From Hydrogenophaga sp. NFH-34 (GTDB lineage Bacteria; Pseudomonadota; Gammaproteobacteria; Burkholderiales; Burkholderiaceae_C), in the NCBI RefSeq assembly GCF_021401345.1, contig NZ_JACBGE010000028.1, positions 1-61,691 of the forward strand: a stretch of 61,691 bases of DNA. The letters are read 5' to 3'. The notes below the pieces were generated by a model. The model searched no databases, was not told the origin of the DNA, and worked only from the letters and a program-made list of their open reading frames with translations. Below are positions 17,089 to 24,809 of this stretch, piece by piece (position 1 is the first letter of the stretch; each line of letters opens with the position of its first letter). A program made the translations under genes and the position numbers.

Positions 17089-18039
17089 TCAGGAGCGGCG
17101 GTCGCGGTTTTCCAGCGTGAGGGTGCGCACCTCTTCCATCAGCTTGCGGTTGGCCGCCAGCAGGTCGGCCACGAAGGCGATGAGGATGGTGTGAAAGCCG
17201 ATGATCAGCAGCGAACTGGCCAGGATCAGCGACTGCACATGCCCTTCGTAACCGTGCTCGTTGGTCAGCCACTTGTAGACGAAGCGCAACCCGATCAGGA
17301 AGCCGGCGGTGAAGAAGGCCAGCCCGATGGAGCCGAAGAAGCGGAAGGGCCGGTAGATCGCGAACACCCGGATGATGGTGACGATGCTGCGGCGCACGTA
17401 GGAACTGATGCTCTTGACCAGCCGCGAAGGCCGCAGGTCGCCGTTGACACGGATCGGCACCGAGGTGATGGCCATGTTTTTCTGGCCGGCCTGGATGATG
17501 GTTTCCAGCGTGTAGGTGTAGTCGCTGAACACCACCAGCCGCTGGGCGGCAGCCCGGCTCATGGCGCGGAAACCGCTGGGGGCATCCGGGATGTTGGTCT
17601 TGCTGGCCACGCGCACCACCCAACTGCCGAGCTTCTGCAGGAACTTCTTGATCGGGCTGAAGTGTTCGATCGCCTGGATCGGGCGGGCACCGACCACGAT
17701 GTCGGCCTTGCCGTCCACGATCGGCTGCGTCAGCTGCGGGATGTCGTCGGCGTTGTACTGGTTGTCGGCGTCGGTGTTGACGATGACATCGGCGCCCTGC
17801 TCCAGACAGGCCTGGAGGCCGTTCATGAAGCCGCGCGCCAGGCCCTGGTTGCGCGTGTGCCGCACCACATGGTCGACACCGTTTTCCAGCGCCACCTTGA
17901 CGGTGTCGTCCTGGCTGCCGTCATCGATGATCAGCCATTCCACCTTGTCGAACCCCGGGACCTCCCGCGGCAAGGCCGCCAATGCAATGCCCAGGGTAGC
18001 GGCTTCGTTGTAGCAGGGGATCTGGATGATGAGCTTCAC
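17089..18039 (-). CDS. GT2 polyprenyl-phosphate-type glycosyltransferase
   Basis: A 316-residue membrane-associated GT2. The N-terminal GT-A domain shows IIQIPCYNEAATLGIALAA, WLIIDDGSQDDT and NTDADNQY (DxD). Residues about 230-300 hold two transmembrane helices (GSIGLAFFTAGFLIGL and LILASSLLIIGFHTIL), the arrangement of DPM/GtrB-like enzymes that make polyprenyl-phosphate sugars. The C-terminus is a short charged coil. The start is GTG; a plausible promoter lies about 55 bases upstream, so this is probably the first gene of the initiation operon running to 13839. Confidence 0.85.
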   Translation of the reverse strand: MKLIIQIPCYNEAATLGIALAALPREVPGFDKVEWLIIDDGSQDDTVKVALENGVDHVVRHTRNQGLARGFMNGLQACLEQGADVIVNTDADNQYNADDIPQLTQPIVDGKADIVVGARPIQAIEHFSPIKKFLQKLGSWVVRVASKTNIPDAPSGFRAMSRAAAQRLVVFSDYTYTLETIIQAGQKNMAITSVPIRVNGDLRPSRLVKSISSYVRRSIVTIIRVFAIYRPFRFFGSIGLAFFTAGFLIGLRFVYKWLTNEHGYEGHVQSLILASSLLIIGFHTILIAFVADLLAANRKLMEEVRTLTLENRDRRS

Positions 18040-18093
18040 GGTGTTTTTCTGTGACCGGTCGGTGGACGGAAACGCCTGCGGGCGCAACCGGAA

Positions 18094-18122
18094 ATTGTAG
18101 ACCGGCCGGTCCGGCATGGCAG
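18094..18122 (-). promoter_or_regulatory. Candidate sigma70 promoter
   Basis: On the minus strand CTGCCA (18122-18117), a spacer of exactly 17 bases and TACAAT (18099-18094) precede the GTG start at 18039. Four of six -35 bases and five of six -10 bases match the consensus. Confidence 0.55.
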
Positions 18123-18188
18123 CACCCGGTGCTCGCCGTGTGTGTCGCCGCTGACCCGGGAGCGCTGCCGGGCGAGCGGCGGCATGAC

Positions 18189-20129
18189 TCAGCAGGTGGC
18201 GACGGTGTAGCCCTCGGCGCGGGCCCAGGAGGTCATCATGCGTTCGACCGCGTGCGTCAGCGTGCCGTCGGCAAGGCCCCTTTCCAGGTCGAAATCCTGG
18301 GGCTTCAGGGTCAGAAGGGGACTCAGGCAGGCGGGGCGGAACCAGAACATGGTGCCGGCGGCCAGGTCGGTGTAGCCGTAGGGCACGCCCGTCAGCGACT
18401 CCAGCCGGTCGAGGTTGGCCAGATTCGACGAGGCATTGCGCCGCGTGGCCGGAATCAGGAAGGGGCCGGGCACGAGCATGCCGAGCTTCGGGTCCTGCCG
18501 GAACCGTGTCAGCGCGGCTTGCACCGTGGCGACGGAACCCAGCAAGGGGGCGAGCAGGCCTTGGCGCAGGCGTTCGCCATCCGGGCGATAGGCGCTGCGT
18601 TTCGTGTGCACCTTGCAGACGGCCAGATGACCGAGCGAATGGATCTGGCGGTAGGCTTCCACGAAGGGCAGGATGTCACGGCCTCGGTTTTCCACCAGAC
18701 GCACCTGGGCCTGTGGCCAGCGCTGCCGCACCCGGGCGCCGTGCGCGCTGGCGGTGGTGGTGACATACAGATCGACCTGGCCGTCCGGAAACGCCTGGTC
18801 GATCTGGTCGAGCAACGGGTCGACCACCTCGGCATAGTGCAGGTGCAGCACCACGGCCACGTCGTGCCGACGCGTCCAGGGGTGACCGGGCACGATGCCC
18901 CAGCGGCTGTCGAGGTCCTGAACGGCGTCGTAGGTGGCCTGGAGGTAGCCATAGCCGAACCGGCGGTCGGGCTCCAGGTGCGAGCCTTCTGCCCATTCGT
19001 TCCAGGCGTTGACGAAGGTCAGGCGCTCGTCGTCGTTCAGCCGAGGGTCGTGGGCGGTGACGTTCAGGTTGTGGGACAGCCACTGCTGGTAGCCCTGGAG
19101 GCTGAAGTCCTTGAAGATGGTGGCGCCATCCTGTTTGCGGGCCGTGTTGTCCCAGGACAGCATGCAGGCGCGCCACACCTTGTACGGTTCATCGGCGCGT
19201 TGCACGAAGCGCTGCGCAACATCCGGGTAACCATGGATCCGCCCGGTGAAGGCCGGATTGGTGATGGTGACTTCGGGCTGGTGGTCCGGATACTGGCGGA
19301 ACGGATGGGGCGGAAATTGCACCGCCGCATCGAAGCCGAACGGCGCGGGGGAAGTGATGTCGAAAGACTGGGCCGCCACCAGGTAGAGGCCGGGCAGGCC
19401 GAGGCGCAGGGCTTCTTCGCGCCAGAGACGCCCGGTTTCGGCGATGTCGGGAATTAGGTTGGCCCGGTAGACGATGAGCACGGGCAACCCGTTGACGCGC
19501 ACGTAGCGATCGTCCTGGAAATACCGGCCCAGGTGGCGGATGAAAGCGAGCGAATCGGCACGCGAGTGCTCCTGGGCGATCAGGATGTCATCGTCCTTGC
19601 CGTCCCAGCGCCGGCTCCAGTTTTCGTTGGCCCACATCAGGCAGAACGGCATGTCGACACGCGGGTCGGCCAGCATCTGCTCCAACGGCTGGTGCATCAG
19701 CACCGTGCCGTTGAACCAGTAGAAGTAGTAGCAGAAGCCGTATATGCCGTAGTTGCGGGCCAGCCGGGCCTGCTCGATCATGTTGTCGACCAGGCGCAGG
19801 TCGTAATAACCCAGGTGGATCGGGCAGTGCGGCTGGTAGTGCCCGGCGTAGTTGGGCTGCGCCTTGCCGACGTTGGACCACTCGGTGAAACCCTTGCCCC
19901 ACCAGGCGTCGTTCTGCGGGAACGGGTGAAACTGGGGCAGGTAGTAGGCCAGCACCTTGACGCAGGGATCGACGGGCGGGTTGTCCTGGTAGGCGTGGTA
20001 GCCCTCGGTCAACCGGGCCGTGTCGACGACCGGAATCGGCGATCCGATGCCCAGCGCCCGGCGGACGCGGGTGGCGCACCGGATGAACAGGCGACGGAGG
20101 CGGTTGACTGGGGGGACACTGGCGGACAT
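18189..20129 (-). CDS. WbsX-like (GH99 fold) protein fused to RgpF domain
   Basis: A 646-residue two-domain protein. Residues about 55-385 are the glycosyltransferase-WbsX/GH99-like domain: VLAYYLPQFHPFPQNDAWWG, GFTEWSNV, FCYYFYWFNG, MWANENWSRRWDG and FVNAWNEWAEGSHLEPD are all hallmarks. Residues about 410-646 match rhamnan-synthesis F (RgpF) proteins, with VVLHLHYAEVVDPLL, ENRGRDILPF and CKVHTKRS. Both domains are common in rhamnose-containing polysaccharide loci, yet their exact reactions are poorly defined. It is followed 4 bases earlier by the 20134 gene, so they are coupled. Confidence 0.88.
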   Translation of the reverse strand: MSASVPPVNRLRRLFIRCATRVRRALGIGSPIPVVDTARLTEGYHAYQDNPPVDPCVKVLAYYLPQFHPFPQNDAWWGKGFTEWSNVGKAQPNYAGHYQPHCPIHLGYYDLRLVDNMIEQARLARNYGIYGFCYYFYWFNGTVLMHQPLEQMLADPRVDMPFCLMWANENWSRRWDGKDDDILIAQEHSRADSLAFIRHLGRYFQDDRYVRVNGLPVLIVYRANLIPDIAETGRLWREEALRLGLPGLYLVAAQSFDITSPAPFGFDAAVQFPPHPFRQYPDHQPEVTITNPAFTGRIHGYPDVAQRFVQRADEPYKVWRACMLSWDNTARKQDGATIFKDFSLQGYQQWLSHNLNVTAHDPRLNDDERLTFVNAWNEWAEGSHLEPDRRFGYGYLQATYDAVQDLDSRWGIVPGHPWTRRHDVAVVLHLHYAEVVDPLLDQIDQAFPDGQVDLYVTTTASAHGARVRQRWPQAQVRLVENRGRDILPFVEAYRQIHSLGHLAVCKVHTKRSAYRPDGERLRQGLLAPLLGSVATVQAALTRFRQDPKLGMLVPGPFLIPATRRNASSNLANLDRLESLTGVPYGYTDLAAGTMFWFRPACLSPLLTLKPQDFDLERGLADGTLTHAVERMMTSWARAEGYTVATC

Positions 20130-20133
20130 GGGA

Positions 20134-21048
20134 TTAGCGCGGAGGGGGGAAGGACTGATCGGACGGATGGACGAGGCGCTTGACGACTTGGCCTGTGTGC
20201 GGGTGCGGCTGATGCACGTAGTAGTCGAAACAATGCTGCTGGTACAGCGCGCACATACCGTTCATGCGCCACAGGGTTTCGTCGGGAAAGTGCCCATTCC
20301 GGTCACAGCGGTCCACCTCGTCGCGCATCTGGTCGAACAGCAGGCGTTCGAACCGACTCAGGCAGTACTGCTCGCGCACGGCCGAGGCTTCGATCGGGTA
20401 GGCCGCCACGCGCCAGTCGGGGTGCAGCGACAGCCAACTGCTCAGCAGCCGCTCGACCATGAAGGGCAGGAAGGGAGCGGCCTGGGTGTGGTCGGTGCCC
20501 TGCAGGATGGCCACCACCGCGGGGTGGTCGGGATGCCGGTCGAGGAAGTCCGAGATCGGCACCAGCCAGCCGCCGATGTACGCTTCCCAGAACGCCGGGG
20601 TCGCCACCCAGAAGTTGCTGTACGCCAGCAGCTCGGCGCCATGCCGAGGCACGCTCCGGAGATCGATATCCAGGCCCACGGCGTCGAGCAGGGCCTGGGC
20701 GCGGCTCAGCAGGCCAGGGTGCGCGTGCTCACCCTGCATCCATACGTTGTAGGACCAGTAGCGCAACTGCGGAAACGGGTTGACCAGGCAGATGTCGGCG
20801 TCGGCGTGCTGGAGCGCAAACTGCCGGAACTGTGCCACCGTCAGATGGGTCTTCAGCGCGAATTTCGGCGAGAACAGGCCGGTTTTTTCGGCCGCCCGGT
20901 GCCGCCCTTGGCGGTAGGCCTCGACATAGGCCTGCAGTTCGCGCCGTTCGGGGTGCCGGTTGTGAATGCGAAGCGGTGTGAATGACTTCTCGCTGACCGT
21001 TTGGCGCTCTTGGTAGAGACATTCAAACAAAGCAAACGCGTCGGGCAT
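20134..21048 (-). CDS. Unrecognised cluster protein, family shared with 13839-14675
   Basis: A 304-residue soluble protein, paralogous to the one at 13839-14675: TGLFSPKF, ADADICLVNPFPQ, SNFWVATPAFWEAYIGGW and PFMVERLLSSWL match it block by block in the same order. The spacing between blocks differs, so they diverged long ago. I do not recognise the family. The WbsX-RgpF gene starts 4 bases after its stop and the GT4-like gene ends 19 bases before its start, which ties it to glycan assembly. Confidence 0.6.
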   Translation of the reverse strand: MPDAFALFECLYQERQTVSEKSFTPLRIHNRHPERRELQAYVEAYRQGRHRAAEKTGLFSPKFALKTHLTVAQFRQFALQHADADICLVNPFPQLRYWSYNVWMQGEHAHPGLLSRAQALLDAVGLDIDLRSVPRHGAELLAYSNFWVATPAFWEAYIGGWLVPISDFLDRHPDHPAVVAILQGTDHTQAAPFLPFMVERLLSSWLSLHPDWRVAAYPIEASAVREQYCLSRFERLLFDQMRDEVDRCDRNGHFPDETLWRMNGMCALYQQHCFDYYVHQPHPHTGQVVKRLVHPSDQSFPPPR

Positions 21049-21067
21049 GGGTGTGGTGGGATTGGGT

Positions 21068-22117
21068 CTAAATGGCGCAATCCAGCAGCTTTCGCGCGCT
21101 GCAGCGAATATGGTGATGGGTGTGGATGTCCTCGAAGGCCTGGGTGCGGATGGTCTGCCGCAAGGCGCTGTCAAAAGCCAGCCTGTCGAGCGCCGATATC
21201 CAGTCTTGCAGCGTATTGTCCACCAGCACGCCGGTGTCCAGGTCGGTGATGCACCCGGTGTAGATCGGCGATGCCGAGTAGATGCCAGGCACGCCCGCCG
21301 TTCCGTAGTTCAGGAATTTGAAGGGGTTCTTGCAGGCATTGAATTCTGCCGCCTCGGGGTCCTCATCCGCGCCCAGCGGCGTGATGGAGAGTCGGTACCG
21401 GCCCGAGATCAGGGCGCCGACGTACTGCTCGTAGGGCATGCGGTTGGTGAAATGCAGGAAAGGCAGTGACACGATTTCCGGGAACGGGTCACCGTAGAAG
21501 TCCAGCACGAACGCCGGGTGCCGGATGAAGAACACCTGCAATGCGGTCAGCAGCAGTTCTTTGGACTTCTCCATCTTGAGAAAGTCCGCATTGGTGAACA
21601 CGATCCGTTTGCTGTCGGCCACTTCGCTCCAGGCTGGCAGCCCCTGCGGCGCGTATTTTTCAACCCACATGCCGTTGGGTACCAGATGGGTGTCCGGGAC
21701 CAGGTGCGCGACCTTCTGCTGGAGGCGCTGGTTGGCCACCGTCACCACGTGGCATTGCGAAAGGATGTCCAGGATCAGCCGCGACTTGTCGTTCGCCAAC
21801 TGGCCGCCGCTGTATCTCGGGAACGAGAAGATCCAGTCGTCCAGGTCGTACACGACCCGTTTGCCCAGTTGCCGGGCCCGGACGATGAGGTCGCGGGCGG
21901 CCACGGAAGCGTGTTTGCTCAGCATGAGCACATCCGCCCAGGCCACGCCGTTGTTGGCAGCAGGGTCGTTTTCGGAAATGGAGGTGTATTCCACCCGGCC
22001 CTCGGCCTGGAGATAGTCCAGCACTTCGGTCACACGCGCCGCGACCGACAGGGATGGCACGCCCGGCGCCACCAGCGATTCTCGCTGCAGGGCCAGCACA
22101 CGGAGTTTTCGGGTCAT
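21068..22117 (-). CDS. Glycosyltransferase, GT4-like
   Basis: A 349-residue probable GT-B transferase. The N-terminal half has VLMLSKHASVAARDLI, VVYDLDDWIFSFPRY and VTVANQRLQQKV, the pattern of O-antigen-cluster transferases that begin with a DLDD loop. The C-terminal half has FVLDFYGDPFP and NACKNPFKFLNYGTAGVPGIYS, which resembles the E-x7-E region of GT4 with the first Glu kept. The start overlaps the phosphatase stop (ATGA). Confidence 0.75.
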   Translation of the reverse strand: MTRKLRVLALQRESLVAPGVPSLSVAARVTEVLDYLQAEGRVEYTSISENDPAANNGVAWADVLMLSKHASVAARDLIVRARQLGKRVVYDLDDWIFSFPRYSGGQLANDKSRLILDILSQCHVVTVANQRLQQKVAHLVPDTHLVPNGMWVEKYAPQGLPAWSEVADSKRIVFTNADFLKMEKSKELLLTALQVFFIRHPAFVLDFYGDPFPEIVSLPFLHFTNRMPYEQYVGALISGRYRLSITPLGADEDPEAAEFNACKNPFKFLNYGTAGVPGIYSASPIYTGCITDLDTGVLVDNTLQDWISALDRLAFDSALRQTIRTQAFEDIHTHHHIRCSARKLLDCAI

Positions 22118-22734
22118 GGTGCGGGGCGTATCAAGGCGGACAGCGACGCTTCCGGCAACAGCGAAAAAGCCAGCACCTTGCCACGATCGTCTGCACTCGC
22201 ATACTCGATGATGGACAGGCTGGCGTTGCGCGCGAGCAGGGCGGGAAAGGCACTCATCGGGATGCCCAGGGCGTGCTGCAGCAGGCAGGTGATGGGGCCG
22301 GCGTGGGTCACGGCCAGAACGTCGGTATCGTCCGCGGCGCGCACATCGGCCAGCCACGACAGCACGCGCTGGTTCAGGGCTTCGTGGGACTCGCCACCGG
22401 GGTAGCAGTGGGCGGGGTCCCGGTAGAAATGTGGCCACTGTGCGAGGAACTTCGCCAGAGGCCAGCCCGCCACGTCACCGGCATCGGTTTCGCCCAGGCG
22501 GACGTCGACGGTGAAGGTCGCTCCGGGCCAGGCCAGCGCCGCACTCTGTTGCGCGCGCCGGAAATCGCTGGTGTACAGCCGCGCTGCCCTGAACGCAGCA
22601 CGCTGCAGCAAACCCGCCGTGCAACGCATCTGTTCAATGCCCTGCGCCGACAGGCCATCGGACGTTTTCAGGCCGGTGACCAGGCCTTGCACATTGGCCT
22701 CGGACTGGCCATGCCGGATGAGCGTCAGCCTCAT
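22114..22734 (-). CDS. Histidine phosphatase family protein
   Basis: A 206-residue phosphoglycerate-mutase-like enzyme. The catalytic RHG motif is at LTLIRHGQSEANVQG (His8), SDFRRAQQSA gives the second Arg, LGETDAGDVAGW carries the proton donor, and VTHAGPITC holds the second catalytic His. Cofactor-independent phosphatases of this fold act on sugar phosphates, alpha-ribazole phosphate and others. Its stop and start both overlap glycosyltransferase genes by four bases, so a role in nucleotide-sugar or polysaccharide metabolism is likely, though the substrate is unknown. Confidence 0.88.
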   Translation of the reverse strand: MRLTLIRHGQSEANVQGLVTGLKTSDGLSAQGIEQMRCTAGLLQRAAFRAARLYTSDFRRAQQSAALAWPGATFTVDVRLGETDAGDVAGWPLAKFLAQWPHFYRDPAHCYPGGESHEALNQRVLSWLADVRAADDTDVLAVTHAGPITCLLQHALGIPMSAFPALLARNASLSIIEYASADDRGKVLAFSLLPEASLSALIRPAP

Positions 22735-23705
22735 GACGTGGTGGTTTGCTGCAGGATGTGCGCGAGTGCACCAATGGTGCTGTCCGCGCCATGGGGGGCC
22801 AGGTGGGAAATCAGCGGGGAGGGCGACCGGGGGCGGTTCAGCGCCGCCCGGATGGCGGTGCGGATCGATTCCACGTCATCGGGATCGCTGTAGTCGATGA
22901 GCTCGCCAAAATGTTCACGGGTCCAGGCGGAGTCACTGAGCACCAAGCGGGCACCGCTCAGTCCCGCTTCGATGGCCGAGAGTCCCGGCGGCTCGTGGGA
23001 GCATTCGATGAACACCTCGGCTTCACCCAGCGCCGAGCGCAGGATCTCCGAGCGCGCTGGCAGCGCGTCGATGAACAACACCTCGTCGCCACCTTCCTGT
23101 TTGCAGGCCTGGTAGTAGGCAACGTCTCGATGGTCACCGACCAGCACCAGCTTCATGCCGCTGCCTTTGAGGGCCCGGATGACCGAAAGCTGGTTCTTGT
23201 TGGGTTCGATGATGCCCATGCCCATGGCGTAGCGGTCGAGCTGGTACAGCGTCCTGAACAATCCTTCGGGGGCCGGTCGTGCATAGATGCTGTCGGCCAG
23301 CGTGATCACTCTGCGAACCTTCTGGGCGGGCAGATCGAAGAAGCGTGCAAACATGTCCTGCTCGGCGCGCGACTTGAAGATGACCACGTCGGCCACTTCG
23401 GTGTGCTCGTGCACGAGCTGTTCGAGCTGCGGGGCCGGGGCGTTGAGCCAGATGTTGGGCCACAGGGCGATCGGGACGCCCTTGTCGCGCACCTGATGCA
23501 GCAGGTCCAGGCCACCACCATGCACAGAAAAGTGCAGCACGACGTCGTAGTGCTCCAGCGCCCGGGACCAGGGGCCGTAGAGGTCTGCGATCAATCCGTG
23601 CCGCTTGAGTTTTTCCGATACCGAGAAAAGCTCGAACTCTCCGCCCCCCTTTTTCAGGTAGGCCTGATGGTAGGTGGTCAGCAGAATCCGGGGGGAAGTC
23701 GTCAT
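22731..23705 (-). CDS. GT4 glycosyltransferase
   Basis: A 324-residue GT-B enzyme, clearly a paralogue of the equally long protein at 26735-27709: both have GGGE near the N-terminus, a GIIEPNKNQ or NIEPRKNQ strand, and ECSHEPPGLSAIEAGLSGARLV or its counterpart with the two glutamates of the GT4 donor site. Family fit is good; donor and acceptor are unknown. It starts 42 bases after the next upstream GT4 gene stop and overlaps the phosphatase start. Confidence 0.85.
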   Translation of the reverse strand: MTTSPRILLTTYHQAYLKKGGGEFELFSVSEKLKRHGLIADLYGPWSRALEHYDVVLHFSVHGGGLDLLHQVRDKGVPIALWPNIWLNAPAPQLEQLVHEHTEVADVVIFKSRAEQDMFARFFDLPAQKVRRVITLADSIYARPAPEGLFRTLYQLDRYAMGMGIIEPNKNQLSVIRALKGSGMKLVLVGDHRDVAYYQACKQEGGDEVLFIDALPARSEILRSALGEAEVFIECSHEPPGLSAIEAGLSGARLVLSDSAWTREHFGELIDYSDPDDVESIRTAIRAALNRPRSPSPLISHLAPHGADSTIGALAHILQQTTTS

Positions 23706-23747
23706 GGGTGGTCGTTCTTGTGGGCGGCGTGCGCAGCGCGCAGGTGG

Positions 23748-24809
23748 TCAGTGCCGGGGCTCCAGGCTGGTCGCAATGCCCGCCACGGACGATTGACGGA
23801 CCCAGTCCGCCGCCCTGGCGATCCCGGCCTGGCGAAGCTGTGCCGTTTGCGCCGGATCGGCCAGCAGCCGAACGATCCAGTCTGCGGCCTCATCCGCGGT
23901 CCCGAATACCACCCCACCGCTCCCGGCCACCTCGGTGGCCGCCGTGCCTTGTCGAACCAGCACCGGCAGCCCTTGCTGCATCGCTTCCAGCACCGGGATG
24001 CAAAAGCCCTCGTGCAGGCTGGCCGAGACCAGCAAGTCGGCGTCGGCGTAACAGCGATCCAGGGCTTCGTCGCTGACATGGCCACAGAACGTGACCTGTG
24101 TCCGCACGCCCAGGGTATCGGCCGTGTCGCGCAGGTGTTGCAGGTAGTCGTCGCTGGTAGCGCCGCCGACCAGGGTCAGCGTGGCCGGAACGCCTTGCTG
24201 CACCAGGCTGGCCACGATCCGGATCACGTCTTCCACCCGTTTGTGCGGTGCCAGGCGGCCGACGGTGAGCAGGGACAGTGGTGGCTGCCAGGCGTGCACG
24301 GCACGGGCCGGGCGGCGCATCAGGGGCATGTCGGGCGTGATCGGGGGAATGACCGACGTGCGTCCGGCTTCCAGAGGCCGCGGCAGGTGCCTGGCCAGGT
24401 CGTCGAGGTTCCAGCGCGAATTGGCGATCAGGTGGTCGAATTCGCCCAGACGCGGCAACTGGGTGATGGCCTTGGCGGACCAGTAGGCAGCCACCGGGTC
24501 GTGCTCCAGCAGGAGTTCCACCGGGGTGACCCCGTGGAAGTAGGCCACCTTGCGGCCGGGCAGCGCCATCAGGCGCGGCAACCAGGGCTGGTAGGTGGAA
24601 TAGCTCAGCAGCAGCACATCGGTCGGCTGGTGCTGGGCGAACAGGGCATCGTAGTTCTGCACGGCCACGTCCGGGCCCACGTCATGGCGCTGGGCGTGCA
24701 GCGCGACGGGGCGGTCTTCCCGGGCCAGCGCCCGCGCGAGGTACAGGCAGTGGTTGCCCACCGCATCGCCCGCGCGGATTTCAGGAGCGACGATGCGCAG
24801 GGTGCTCAT
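23748..24809 (-). CDS. GT4 glycosyltransferase
   Basis: A 353-residue retaining-type GT-B transferase. Donor-site blocks are LLTVGRLAPHKRVEDVIR, VTFCGHVSDEALDRCYADADLLVSASLHEGFCIPVLEAM (shown in parts here: SLHEGFC and PVLEAMQQG) with both Glu residues. An N-terminal domain includes VAYFHGVTPVELLL and HLIANSRWN. Its ATG overlaps the stop of the 605-residue GT gene by four bases. Confidence 0.9.
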   Translation of the reverse strand: MSTLRIVAPEIRAGDAVGNHCLYLARALAREDRPVALHAQRHDVGPDVAVQNYDALFAQHQPTDVLLLSYSTYQPWLPRLMALPGRKVAYFHGVTPVELLLEHDPVAAYWSAKAITQLPRLGEFDHLIANSRWNLDDLARHLPRPLEAGRTSVIPPITPDMPLMRRPARAVHAWQPPLSLLTVGRLAPHKRVEDVIRIVASLVQQGVPATLTLVGGATSDDYLQHLRDTADTLGVRTQVTFCGHVSDEALDRCYADADLLVSASLHEGFCIPVLEAMQQGLPVLVRQGTAATEVAGSGGVVFGTADEAADWIVRLLADPAQTAQLRQAGIARAADWVRQSSVAGIATSLEPRH

